From positions 1 through 60,683 of the forward strand of contig CAYZJB010000014.1 of assembly GCA_964478735.1 (NCBI GenBank): 60,683 nucleotides of DNA. The letters run 5' to 3'. The notes below the pieces were generated by a model, which was not told the DNA's origin, searched no databases, and was given only the letters and a program-made list of their open reading frames with translations. Shown piece by piece: positions 17,017 to 25,204 of this stretch. Source of the stretch: CAYZJB01 sp964478735. GTDB taxonomy: Bacteria; CLD3; SB21. How positions within the stretch are numbered: the stretch's first letter is position 1; every line of letters starts with the position of its first letter. The translations under genes were made by a program, and so were the position numbers.

Positions 17017-18321
17017 ATGAAATTACATTCACGTATTTTAGTAGGGCTTCTTGTGGGTCTTGCCGCTGGCATTGTCACGAATCTGATGCTTGCCAGCAGC
17101 CTGATCGATCGAGGTTCTGTGGAGTTTTCCATTCGAAACATTACGGATCCGATCGGTCAGATTTTTCTTCGCCTTTTGTTTATGATCGTCATTCCTCTGG
17201 TGTTTGCTTCGTTGACGCTTGGCGTTTTTAAACTCGGTGACGTGCAAAAACTCGGTCGTATCGGTATCCGGACGATCGTGTTCTTTCTCGGATTGACGAC
17301 CGTAGCCGTTGTGATCGGACTGGTTTTGGTCAATATCGGCCATCCGGGAAAAGGTTTCGATCCCGATGTTCAGGCCGATCTTCTTCAGACGTATGGCGGG
17401 GGAATGGCCGACGTTATTGCCCGAAGCCAGTCGATCGATTTTACCGTGATGACGTTTGTCGACATGATGTTACCGAGGAATGTCCTGCGTGCGGTCGTCG
17501 ATATGCAAATGCTGCCGCTGATCGTAATTTCGATTCTTTTTGGTTTCGTGATGACGCGAATGAGCGCCGAAGTGTCGGGCTCGCTTTCACGGGGACTCAT
17601 CGGACTCAATGATTTCAGTATCTACGTGGTCGGTATGGCCATGAAACTGGCCCCGTACGCTGTGCCATGCCTTGTCTTCAGCATTACTGCCCGGTTTGGT
17701 TTTTCGATTCTGAAACCCCTCGGCTTATATGTTGTACTGGTATTTACCGGTTACGTGCTGCATCTGGTGGGCGTGTACTCACTGATCCTCCAGTTCATCG
17801 CGCGCGTTAACCCGCTTCGGTTTTTTCAGAGCATCAAGCCGGTAATGATTACCGCGTTTTCGACCTCGTCGAGTAATGCGACGTTGCCGACGACAATCAA
17901 GGTGAGTGAAGAACAGCTTGGAGTTTCCCCGACACTGGCAGGGTTCGTTTTGCCTCTGGGTGCTACGACGAACATGAACGGAACCGCGTTGTATGAGGGC
18001 ATGACGGTGTTATTTCTGGCCGAAGTGTTCGGCGTAGATCTTACGCTCGGGCAACAGGCTCTTGTTGTGGTTCTGTCCGTTTTGACGGCCATTGGTACCG
18101 CGGGGATTCCGGGTGGATCGTTGCCGCTGATCGTACTGGTCATGCAGGCCGTGGGAGTTCCGGCTGAAGGGATCGGAATCATTCTGGGTGTCGACCGTAT
18201 CCTCGACATGGGCCGGACCGTGCTTAATGTGACCGGAGATGTGACCGCCGTAGCCGTCGTGGCCCGCCTGGAGGGAGAACCGGTACGCTTCCAAGATCGC
18301 TTGCGTATGGAGGAAGGATAG
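17017..18321 (+). CDS. Dicarboxylate/amino acid:cation symporter (DAACS family)
   Basis: A 434-residue inner-membrane secondary transporter of the GltP/DctA family, coupling uptake of acidic amino acids or C4-dicarboxylates to Na+ or H+. The family hallmarks are visible: the serine-rich re-entrant loop (AFSTSSSNATLPTT), PLGATTNMNGTALYEG with the cation-binding NMNGT, and the second hairpin GIPGGSLPL. The eight-helix pattern and length are normal. Exact substrate (glutamate, aspartate or dicarboxylate) is not decided by these motifs alone. Confidence 0.92.
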   Translation: MKLHSRILVGLLVGLAAGIVTNLMLASSLIDRGSVEFSIRNITDPIGQIFLRLLFMIVIPLVFASLTLGVFKLGDVQKLGRIGIRTIVFFLGLTTVAVVIGLVLVNIGHPGKGFDPDVQADLLQTYGGGMADVIARSQSIDFTVMTFVDMMLPRNVLRAVVDMQMLPLIVISILFGFVMTRMSAEVSGSLSRGLIGLNDFSIYVVGMAMKLAPYAVPCLVFSITARFGFSILKPLGLYVVLVFTGYVLHLVGVYSLILQFIARVNPLRFFQSIKPVMITAFSTSSSNATLPTTIKVSEEQLGVSPTLAGFVLPLGATTNMNGTALYEGMTVLFLAEVFGVDLTLGQQALVVVLSVLTAIGTAGIPGGSLPLIVLVMQAVGVPAEGIGIILGVDRILDMGRTVLNVTGDVTAVAVVARLEGEPVRFQDRLRMEEG

Positions 18322-18351
18322 TTTACCTTTGCTCAAAATAAGGAGGTTCGT

Positions 18352-18759
18352 TTGAATCCAAGAAATAAGATACTGGTAGGCGTCTTGTTAGTCGTCGGCG
18401 TTTTATCGTTTCTGGCGTACAGCGGGTTCGATGAAGGCAAGGCTTATTATAAGTTTGTCGACGAACTGCAGGCCATGGGAGATGACGCCTATGCGAAACG
18501 CCTGAAAGTCCATGGTAATGTGGTACCGGGCAGCATTAAAAAAAACGGCGGCAACTTGGAGTTTTTGCTGACCCGAAACGGAGTCACGATTCCCGTAAAA
18601 TATGTCGGCAAAGATCCTGTACCGGATACGTTTAAGGACGACTGTGAGGCCGTAATCGACGGACGATTGCGGGAATCCGGAGTTTTCGAAGGCGAGCTGA
18701 TTCAAGCCAAGTGCGCCTCCAAATATGAAGCGGATTATAAGGAACTCAAGAAATCGTAG
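18352..18759 (+). CDS. ccmE: Cytochrome c maturation heme chaperone CcmE, cysteine variant
   Basis: A 135-residue periplasmic heme chaperone anchored by one N-terminal helix (about 7-23). It follows the CcmE pattern with an OB-type beta domain (VHGNVVPGSI, VKYVGKDPVPDTF, VIDGRLRESGVF). The heme-attaching residue is Cys121 in CASKY rather than the usual histidine in HxxxY; such CxxxY CcmE proteins are known from Desulfovibrio and archaea. The start is TTG at 18352, supported by a perfect AGGAGG at 18341-18346. Other ccm genes are about 35 kb away (53847-58578). Confidence 0.88.
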   Translation: MNPRNKILVGVLLVVGVLSFLAYSGFDEGKAYYKFVDELQAMGDDAYAKRLKVHGNVVPGSIKKNGGNLEFLLTRNGVTIPVKYVGKDPVPDTFKDDCEAVIDGRLRESGVFEGELIQAKCASKYEADYKELKKS

Positions 18760-18769
18760 CGTCTTTTTC

Positions 18770-20005
18770 ATGAGAAAATTTCTGTGGGTGGCCGTCTCGG
18801 CAGTATTGATGCTGAGCGGCTTTATTTTTTTCTCTGCACAACAAAAATCCGGATTTGAAAAAGCACTGGTGCGCGCGCGGTCATTCTCAACGGGTCTGGC
18901 CCAGGTCAGTGTCGATACGCTGGATGTTGCCAATCTCGTGGAGCACAGTCTCAAGGGGGCGCCGTTCCCCAATGGACTATACCAAACGTTTATCGGCCTG
19001 CATTACGAATCCATGGGACCGGACAGTGTACTGCATTCGAGCGTCGCTCGTACACACGGTCAGACCTATCCCGGGGATCGCACCGACTGGCTTCCAACTT
19101 CTTATCGTTATCGCAGCGGCGCCGAAGCAGACACGTATTCCATACGGTTCACAAATTTTGAGATCATTGATTTTTTAGAATTGGAGCAGCTTTTGATCGT
19201 TCCGCAAAATTTGGGGCGCGCCATTGAGCTGGAACTCATTGCCCACACAAGTCTTGACTCCGGCGATACAATTAAAAATGCGGCGATGGTGTTTGGATAC
19301 GATGCCGATATCGGAAGTCCGACCGGTGGTTACGGTGACGATCGAAGCGAGGCCATTTTGTCGGATTCGTTAGAATTATTATATGCGTTTGACGAAACGG
19401 AGGACCTCTTCACAGGTTTCAACTACAGTTCAGGAGGCACCGGCAAAAATCCGGGCAACATGTTAAATTTTCATCAAACGGTAAACCGGTCCGGTGCTTC
19501 TATGAATATTGTCGACAGCGTTCTGCTCGACATGATGCAATCCCCGCAATTTGATGCGGGGCTGGCTGCGGGTGACGTGTCTCTATACTGGGTCGTATCG
19601 CTCGGATCCTATGCGGGCACTATTTCGGATACGGTCCGGTTTACGCTGGTCAATGGAAGAAGTCGCGGCGATATTCGTAATCCGGACTTGTCCAAACGTG
19701 AGGTGGAGAACGATTCAGAAGAACCGTTTTCATTCGAGTTGTCGAAAAATTTTCCCAATCCATTCAATCCGACCACGACGATCACGTACCGCCTACAGAG
19801 AGACGCCGTCGTCGATCTTTCTGTTTTTAACTTATTAGGGCAGAAAGTCAGAACCCTGGTGAACGGGCGAGTCACAGGGGGTACCCACGTTTTAATCTGG
19901 GATGGGAAAAATGACGAGGGAAGGGTTGTCAGTACCGGAGTTTATTTTTACCGCCTTCAGTCCGACCGGCAGTCGATAACGCGAAAGATGATGTTCCTCA
20001 AGTAG
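18770..20005 (+). CDS. Secreted protein with C-terminal sorting (FlgD-Ig-like) domain
   Basis: A 411-residue exported protein. It begins with a signal peptide (FLWVAVSAVLMLSGFIFF) and ends with an about 85-residue sorting/FlgD-Ig-like domain: NFPNPFNPTTTITYRL, then DLSVFNLLGQKVRTL, HVLIWDGKNDEGRVVSTGVYFY and a terminal basic-hydrophobic tail. This domain type targets proteins for type IX-like secretion in FCB-group bacteria. The central region (about 30-310) is beta-rich and not recognised. ATG at 18770 was chosen because it starts the signal peptide. Its end overlaps the convergent ruvC by 8 bases. Confidence 0.85.
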   Translation: MRKFLWVAVSAVLMLSGFIFFSAQQKSGFEKALVRARSFSTGLAQVSVDTLDVANLVEHSLKGAPFPNGLYQTFIGLHYESMGPDSVLHSSVARTHGQTYPGDRTDWLPTSYRYRSGAEADTYSIRFTNFEIIDFLELEQLLIVPQNLGRAIELELIAHTSLDSGDTIKNAAMVFGYDADIGSPTGGYGDDRSEAILSDSLELLYAFDETEDLFTGFNYSSGGTGKNPGNMLNFHQTVNRSGASMNIVDSVLLDMMQSPQFDAGLAAGDVSLYWVVSLGSYAGTISDTVRFTLVNGRSRGDIRNPDLSKREVENDSEEPFSFELSKNFPNPFNPTTTITYRLQRDAVVDLSVFNLLGQKVRTLVNGRVTGGTHVLIWDGKNDEGRVVSTGVYFYRLQSDRQSITRKMMFLK

Positions 20006-20540
20006 GTCGATTTTTCACTTTTTCCGGATGTTGGGAGATATAGTCTTTCCAGGAACGGACAGAACGTTTGGGCGAACCCATGCGATGGGCATGGCAGATC
20101 GCCACGGCGAGCGCATCGGTTTCATCCAGAGTTCCGTTGGTCCTTAACGACAGGAGTTTCTTTGTCATAAAGGCAACCTGATTTTTGCCCGCCGCACCGT
20201 TACCGACGACCGCGAGCTTTACTTCTTTGGCAGAATATTCAAAGACATCGAGGCCGCCATGCAAAGCGGCCAGTATACAGGTACCGCGGGCGTGTCCCAA
20301 TGTTAACGCACTACGGATATTTTTACTTACAAATATGTCTTCAATAGCGAATTGCGACGGTCGGTGAACACGGATGAGTCGAGTCACCTCGGTATATAAA
20401 GCGGAGAGTCGAACCGTCAATTCCTTGTACTTCTGTAAACGGATGGCTCCGCTCGAAACAAGTGAAACCTTACGGCCGTCGGCCTGAATGATACCATAAC
20501 CCGCAACCTGACTGCCGGGGTCGATTCCTAAAATGATCAT
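19998..20540 (-). CDS. ruvC: Crossover junction endodeoxyribonuclease RuvC
   Basis: A 180-residue Holliday-junction resolvase of the RNase H fold that acts with RuvAB in recombinational repair. The four catalytic acids are present: Asp7 (GIDPGS), Glu67 (AIEDIF), Asp139 and Asp142 (DETDALAVAICH). Length is normal, with a slightly longer basic C-terminus. ATG overlaps the upstream lipoprotein stop by ATGA; ruvA and ruvB are not in the window. Confidence 0.95.
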   Translation of the reverse strand: MIILGIDPGSQVAGYGIIQADGRKVSLVSSGAIRLQKYKELTVRLSALYTEVTRLIRVHRPSQFAIEDIFVSKNIRSALTLGHARGTCILAALHGGLDVFEYSAKEVKLAVVGNGAAGKNQVAFMTKKLLSLRTNGTLDETDALAVAICHAHRMGSPKRSVRSWKDYISQHPEKVKNRPT

Positions 20541-20917
20541 GGGCTTGTGCGGTAAAACGTTTGTCGTTGAGGATCGATATCGGATGCGTAGAGCGTCAAT
20601 TGATTGAAGTCCAGTTGTTCGATGACATAACTGAAGACAATTTCCGGCGGCATCTCATCGGTCGTAAAATAAAGAATACCCGCATCGATAAAATAGGTAT
20701 ACGTCGTATCGACAGGATTATCCGGCCGCGTATTGATCACACGTACATGGCTGCTATCGTCAAAAATAAGGGTGGTTGACGAAGCGCCATCCGGCGATGG
20801 GTATAACCATGCACCCACGATCAGATCCTGGTACCGCAAATCCGTGGTCGAATCGATGGATTCCCGGCACGAGGCAATGATTCCTATGATCATTAGGGCA
20901 AAAAGATTGCGTTTCAT
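20537..20917 (-). CDS. Small putative lipoprotein
   Basis: A 126-residue protein with a lipoprotein-type leader (NLFALMIIGIIASC, lipid-modified Cys at about 17). The mature part resembles a short lipocalin-like beta barrel in layout: LIVGAWLYPSPDG at the start, then FDDSSHVRV, a central TYTYFIDAGILYF and FNQLTLYASD. No function can be assigned. It overlaps neighbours on both sides by four bases, between a DUF2520 gene and ruvC. Confidence 0.65.
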   Translation of the reverse strand: MKRNLFALMIIGIIASCRESIDSTTDLRYQDLIVGAWLYPSPDGASSTTLIFDDSSHVRVINTRPDNPVDTTYTYFIDAGILYFTTDEMPPEIVFSYVIEQLDFNQLTLYASDIDPQRQTFYRTSP

Positions 20918-21747
20918 CGACTTTCCTTTTTACTCATCAATCGGCAATAACTCGACATGTGTTCATATACCGGCGCGATCTCCGCATGATGCTCACGAAG
21001 AAAGCGCTCATGGGTCTCGATCATTTCCATGTCTCCACGTTTGGCGGGACCCGTCAGCGCGTCCGACGTCCCTAACGTGCGTATGTTGGTCAACGTCTGA
21101 TCCGTCAATGGCTGCATCATTTTCTGCGATTGTTTTGCAGAAATACCGATGGAACGATACAGGCGCTTCGCTGCGTCCTGCAGCCCGACTAGGAAATTAG
21201 AAGTCATGACGGCGGCGATGTGATACGCCAGTTTATCATTCGGCTTAAGCGTGATGGTTTGACATCCCAAATGCCGGATAAATTGTCGGACCGTACGAAG
21301 TCCGCGACGTTCGCCCTCGATGCCAAAGACAACGGAATCCAGTGTCGTACGGATGTTTGATGAAACAAAGGTCTGGAGGGGATGCATGGAAACCGTTGAG
21401 ATGCGATCTTCAAGAGTTTGAGGTCGTTTCAACGCGGTCGCCGGCAGGCTTCCCGACGTGTGCGCCCAGACGATGTGTCGATGTCGATAGCGGATTTGCG
21501 TGAAGTTTTGTGCAACGTCGCCGATTTTTACATCCGGTACCGCGAAAATCAGGAGATCAGAATCAGCCGCAAGTTCGGGCGAATCTCCAGTTCGACGGCA
21601 CCGAATCTTTTTTCCGAGACGAGCCGCTCCCGCCGACGTCCGTCCGATGATCGCATGAAGGTTGATATGTCGACGTGCCATCTGATGGGCAAGAGCAGTG
21701 GCAACGGCACCGGTTCCGATAAGTGTGACCGACAATGATTTACTCAT
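20914..21747 (-). CDS. Rossmann-fold and DUF2520 domain protein
   Basis: A 277-residue NAD(P)-binding protein. The N-terminal Rossmann motif LIGTGAVATAL (about 8-18) and strand LLIFAVPD are followed by SMHPLQTF and a helical DUF2520 domain with SNFLVGLQDAA, resembling 6-phosphogluconate-dehydrogenase-like C-terminal domains. The family is widespread but lacks a firmly known reaction. ATG at 21747 is preferred; an upstream extension reads into noncoding sequence. A candidate promoter (TTGCCT, 17 bases, TACTTT on the minus strand) precedes it. Confidence 0.8.
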   Translation of the reverse strand: MSKSLSVTLIGTGAVATALAHQMARRHINLHAIIGRTSAGAARLGKKIRCRRTGDSPELAADSDLLIFAVPDVKIGDVAQNFTQIRYRHRHIVWAHTSGSLPATALKRPQTLEDRISTVSMHPLQTFVSSNIRTTLDSVVFGIEGERRGLRTVRQFIRHLGCQTITLKPNDKLAYHIAAVMTSNFLVGLQDAAKRLYRSIGISAKQSQKMMQPLTDQTLTNIRTLGTSDALTGPAKRGDMEMIETHERFLREHHAEIAPVYEHMSSYCRLMSKKESR

Positions 21748-21806
21748 AAAATCAAAGTAAACATGCTTACAAGTAAAGGCAAGGTCACAAACGGGGTAGT
21801 TTCCAC

Positions 21807-21836
21807 TTGCTTTTCGGAGTGACATTTGATTATGTT
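21807..21836 (+). promoter_or_regulatory. Candidate sigma-70-type promoter for the 21872 gene run
   Basis: TTGCTT at 21807-21812 and TATGTT at 21831-21836 with an 18-base spacer, 35 bases before the first ATG. The match is moderate. Confidence 0.35.
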
Positions 21837-21871
21837 GACCTTGCTTTCCAACACGCTCAACAGGAGAAGGA

Positions 21872-22093
21872 ATGGATTCTTTTTACGATGAGGTCGTTAA
21901 CGAGGACTTTTCGGAGATTGCCGAAATGTACTTCAATAACTACCTGATCGATTGGTGCCGATCGAATCATATCGATCCCAATTCACAGGAACACATCAAA
22001 CGGATTCTGTCCGATTATTCGGCGTTCTTTTTCGATAGTCTCATGCACCGTATCTCAGATGGAGAGTCGAGTTCGGAAGACCTGAAGAACTAG
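21872..22093 (+). CDS. Hypothetical small acidic protein
   Basis: A 73-residue acidic, helical protein with no family I recognise. A purine-rich AGGAGAAGG ribosome site precedes the ATG, and the stop codon is immediately followed by the ATG of the DUF2203 gene, so it is very likely expressed and part of that operon. No cysteines except one, no signal peptide. Confidence 0.6.
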   Translation: MDSFYDEVVNEDFSEIAEMYFNNYLIDWCRSNHIDPNSQEHIKRILSDYSAFFFDSLMHRISDGESSSEDLKN

Positions 22094-22492
22094 ATGAATC
22101 GATTCCAGCACGGCAAGCATTTTACGCTCGTCGAAGCGCGGTCCCTTCTTCAAAAAATAAAGCCCCTGGCCCATCGAATGCTTGAGCTTTACGAACAACT
22201 CAGGCGCATGCAATATGACATTTACAAACACCACTACTTTGGCGGTCGGGGGCCGAACGGGCGTCAGTATCATCCGCAGGAGCTGGAAGAGCTGGTGCAG
22301 GTTGCACGTTCCATCGAAAACGAGGGAGTCGTCATCAAAAGCGTGGAAGAGGGGCTTGTCGATTTTCCTTCCATTCATCGGGAAGAGGAAATCTATCTGT
22401 GCTGGAAAGTGGGTGAGGACGATATCGCGTTCTGGCACGGACTGACGGAAGGGTTTCAGGGGCGAAAACCGGTTTCGGATCTAGACCGTTGA
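22094..22492 (+). CDS. DUF2203 domain protein
   Basis: A 132-residue cytoplasmic protein with the typical DUF2203 pattern: an N-terminal helical coiled segment (FTLVEARSLLQKIKPLAHRM), and a C-terminal block GVVIKSVEEGLVDFP, EEIYLCWKVGEDDIAFWHGL and GFQGRKP. The domain is common in bacteria and has no assigned biochemical function. It follows the 73-residue protein with no intergenic base. Confidence 0.85.
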   Translation: MNRFQHGKHFTLVEARSLLQKIKPLAHRMLELYEQLRRMQYDIYKHHYFGGRGPNGRQYHPQELEELVQVARSIENEGVVIKSVEEGLVDFPSIHREEEIYLCWKVGEDDIAFWHGLTEGFQGRKPVSDLDR

Positions 22493-22501
22493 GAAGAGTC
22501 T

Positions 22502-23164
22502 GTGAGCGAGAGGAAGCGAAAGACAATCCGGAAGAGCAGTTCGACGTCGACGCGACGGGAAGCCGACCTCTTCGACCGCTTTTCCGACATGGGGTACCTG
22601 GAACAAAAATTTCACCAGTACGTTCAGCGGTATAAATTTACCCGGCCGGAAAAACTCCTGATCCAGAAGGCCCTTGATTTTGCTACACTGGCACATAACG
22701 GGCAAAAGCGATTGGAAGGATCGCCCTACGTGACCCATCCGATTCGCGTTGCATCCGTCATCCTGCATGAGATTGCCGTGATGAAGTGCGACGTGATTTG
22801 CGCGGCGCTTTTACACGACGTCATCGAAGACTGCAGCATCACACTGCGCGAGCTGCGGAACAACTTCAACGACCGCATCGCGCAAATGGTCAAAACGTTA
22901 AGCGTCGATCCTCGATTGGAAAACGCCAAGACCGTTTATTATCAAGGCATTGTCAATGCCGATGAGGACGTCCGGCTGTTGAAATTGTGCGACCGGCTCG
23001 ACAATTTACGTTCCATGCGTTTTCAGGACAATAAGACCCGAATCCGACGCTATATCCGTGAGACGGAGAAGAAATATCTGCCGCTGGCCGAAGGGCTGCA
23101 TCCGTACCTGCATCGGGAAATGCGGATGGAAATCACGCATGCCAAGGCACGATTGCGCCGATGA
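22502..23164 (+). CDS. SpoT/RelA-type HD hydrolase domain protein (small alarmone hydrolase-like)
   Basis: A 220-residue protein containing only the HD hydrolase domain of the RelA/SpoT family, as in small alarmone hydrolases that remove the 3'-pyrophosphate of ppGpp. Metal and nucleotide motifs are complete: RLEGSPYVTHPIRVA, ALLHDVIEDC (HD pair) and LKLCDRLDNLRSM. A basic 20-residue N-terminus precedes the domain. There is no synthetase or TGS/ACT domain. It starts with GTG and overlaps the next gene by ATGA. ppGpp as substrate is inferred from the family. Confidence 0.88.
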   Translation: MSERKRKTIRKSSSTSTRREADLFDRFSDMGYLEQKFHQYVQRYKFTRPEKLLIQKALDFATLAHNGQKRLEGSPYVTHPIRVASVILHEIAVMKCDVICAALLHDVIEDCSITLRELRNNFNDRIAQMVKTLSVDPRLENAKTVYYQGIVNADEDVRLLKLCDRLDNLRSMRFQDNKTRIRRYIRETEKKYLPLAEGLHPYLHREMRMEITHAKARLRR

Positions 23165-23367
23165 ACGAAAATCAAACTTACGTCGAATCGGTGATGGATC
23201 GGACGGAGGCACGGGAATTGTTCTGTAAAGACTTTGACCTTTCCTGCTTCGATCTATCCGATGCAGAGGCATGCAAACACGGTAAAATCGCCGTGATCAA
23301 TGGTTTGACATACTTCACGATTCCTGTCATTCAAATCTGCCCGCTTTGCGATCACATCAACGGATGA
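23161..23367 (+). CDS. Hypothetical small cysteine-containing protein
   Basis: A 68-residue protein with five cysteines, including a terminal C-P-L-C pair and single Cys residues at about 22, 29 and 38. I do not recognise a family. It is translationally coupled on both sides (ATGA overlaps) between the HD hydrolase and a molybdopterin oxidoreductase gene, so it is probably real. A metal-binding or Fe-S role is possible but speculative. Confidence 0.6.
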   Translation: MNENQTYVESVMDRTEARELFCKDFDLSCFDLSDAEACKHGKIAVINGLTYFTIPVIQICPLCDHING

Positions 23368-24335
23368 TTTCCCGTCGACATTTTTTGCGGCTGACGTTTG
23401 CGTCGGCGGGCTATCTCGTGGTTCCCATCAAATGGAGAAGGGCTGAGCCTTCAGTCATCCGAGAACCGCATACTAGTGTTATTCCTCCGGAAAAAATGAG
23501 AGTGCTGACGACCGGAGACTTTTACGTTCAGTCCGTGGATAAGACTCCGAAAATTTCCAAAAAAAAATGGCGCCTGAGTTGTGACGGGCTGATCGATTGC
23601 GCCAGGGAGTTCACCTACGAAGAAATCCTCGAGAGACCTCGTATCCGCCGTATGGTGTCGTTCGGTTGTATTGGAAATTCCGGAGGGAACGGGCAGATCG
23701 GAAATGCGTGGTGGACGGGCTGTTTACTGGCGCCACTTCTGGAGGAACTTGGAATCCAAACGGAAGCGACGTACGTAAAATTCGGTTGTCATGACGTGTA
23801 TTCGACGGGTTTGGATCTGAACGAACTGATGGAAAGCAACGCGTTGATTGCCTACGAAATGAATGACCGTCCGCTGACACGTCCACACGGTTTCCCGGTA
23901 CGGATCGTCATACCCGGAAGGTACGGAATGAAGAATGCCAAATGGGTTCGCTCGATCACGCTGTATCCTTCCGATACGGGCGGATTCTGGGAAGACATCG
24001 GTTGGTCTCGCTCCGCCTTTACCCAATTGACCACCCACATCGAAAATCGGGTAGTGAACGGTTACCTGACCGGATTTGCTTTGGATGGGCAAAGCGCGAT
24101 CACCTCGATCGAGATCAGCATAGACGGCGGCGTGACGTGGGATGCCGCGGATATTGAACGAACCGACGATCCGAACATTTGGACGTTGTGGCGATACCCG
24201 TTGCCGACAAAAGGACGGCTGGACGTCGTCAGTCGGGCCGTTAGCCGGGATGGACGAAAACAAGATCCGACCGACACGATTCCATTTCCAAACGGTTCGA
24301 GTGCACCCGATCGCCGCAAAATGAAGATCATCTAA
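23364..24335 (+). CDS. Sulfite-oxidase-family molybdopterin oxidoreductase, Tat-exported
   Basis: A 323-residue protein with an N-terminal twin-arginine motif SRRHFLRLTFA (3-13) and hydrophobic stretch. The molybdopterin domain contains the cofactor Cys in VSFGCIGNSGG, GARWxG-like GNAWWTG, and RPLTRPHGFPVRIVIPGRYGMKNAKWV. The C-terminal Mo-co dimerisation domain has ITSIEISIDGGVTW. ATG at 23364 overlaps the previous stop. Such enzymes oxidise sulfite or reduce sulfoxides in the periplasm; the substrate here is unknown, and no dedicated cytochrome partner is adjacent. Confidence 0.88.
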   Translation: MISRRHFLRLTFASAGYLVVPIKWRRAEPSVIREPHTSVIPPEKMRVLTTGDFYVQSVDKTPKISKKKWRLSCDGLIDCAREFTYEEILERPRIRRMVSFGCIGNSGGNGQIGNAWWTGCLLAPLLEELGIQTEATYVKFGCHDVYSTGLDLNELMESNALIAYEMNDRPLTRPHGFPVRIVIPGRYGMKNAKWVRSITLYPSDTGGFWEDIGWSRSAFTQLTTHIENRVVNGYLTGFALDGQSAITSIEISIDGGVTWDAADIERTDDPNIWTLWRYPLPTKGRLDVVSRAVSRDGRKQDPTDTIPFPNGSSAPDRRKMKII

Positions 24336-24358
24336 ACGACATCGTAAGGAGCAAAGAC

Positions 24359-24889
24359 ATGACAGAACGTGCGGGTAAGGTGAGTATCCGGGGCAAGGCC
24401 ATGACGTTTGTCGGGAATGAACTCAAGCCGGGACAGCCAGCGCCTGATTTTCGGTGTCGAACCGGTTTTGGACCCGAAGCGACGGTCACACTTGCGGATT
24501 CGAAGGACAAGGTACGGGTATTTAACGTCGTACCTTCTCTCGACACGGGGGTCTGTGAAAAACAAACGATCCGGTTCAATCAGGAGGCGACTGCTATTGG
24601 TGGAAAGGTAAGGATCATCACGGTGAGTATGGATTTACCTCCTGCGCAAACGCGGTTTTGCGGAGTTCAACTGCACGGTGACGTAAAGCTACAGATGCTT
24701 TCGGATTATGCTGAGAAATCGTTCGGCATCAATTACGGAATCCTTTTAAAGGAATGGCAGGTCCTGGGACGAGGGATATTCATTGTCGACGATAACGATA
24801 TCTTGCGGTACGTCGAATACTGTCCGGAAATTTCACAATTACCCGATTTTGCCGCCGCGCTGGCCGCGTTGCGGAAAGTCGTTTCCTGA
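24359..24889 (+). CDS. tpx: Thiol peroxidase (Tpx-type peroxiredoxin)
   Basis: A 176-residue peroxiredoxin that reduces hydroperoxides using thioredoxin. Peroxidatic Cys66 lies in VVPSLDTGVCEKQT and the resolving Cys101 in DLPPAQTRFC, the Tpx signature pair 35 residues apart. A TAAGGAG ribosome site precedes the ATG. It ends six bases before a convergent gene. Confidence 0.95.
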   Translation: MTERAGKVSIRGKAMTFVGNELKPGQPAPDFRCRTGFGPEATVTLADSKDKVRVFNVVPSLDTGVCEKQTIRFNQEATAIGGKVRIITVSMDLPPAQTRFCGVQLHGDVKLQMLSDYAEKSFGINYGILLKEWQVLGRGIFIVDDNDILRYVEYCPEISQLPDFAAALAALRKVVS

Positions 24890-24895
24890 ACGAGC

Positions 24896-25204
24896 CTATT
24901 GCAGACGGTGCAGGAATTGCGCAATCGTTTCGACGAGCGGGGTTTGAGAGTGGCGCCGAGGTTTCATCGTCATATCAAAAAAAGCCGCAACGGAATCGGC
25001 ACGTTTTTCAGCGGTCCTCCGTTTTAGGTCGGCTCCCACCGGGGCTAAGAACTCGACAATGTTCAGGTACTGTTTATCGAAAAAGGTCTCCGCAGCTTTC
25101 GTGTGATCCGGTACCGTATTAAAAGGTGAGCGGGTGATATGGAAGAACTGACGCAACAATTCGGCGGCGGCCGCCGTTTCTTCGAACTGACGAGGTTTGT
25201 TCAT
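24896..25204 (-). CDS. Hypothetical protein, last gene of the ParA/V4R operon
   Basis: A 102-residue mostly helical protein with no signal peptide and no motif I recognise. Its ATG overlaps the stop of the V4R gene upstream, so it is translationally coupled to the ParA/V4R operon and may be a small adaptor of that system. It could equally be a lineage-specific protein of unrelated role. Confidence 0.6.
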   Translation of the reverse strand: MNKPRQFEETAAAAELLRQFFHITRSPFNTVPDHTKAAETFFDKQYLNIVEFLAPVGADLKRRTAEKRADSVAAFFDMTMKPRRHSQTPLVETIAQFLHRLQ

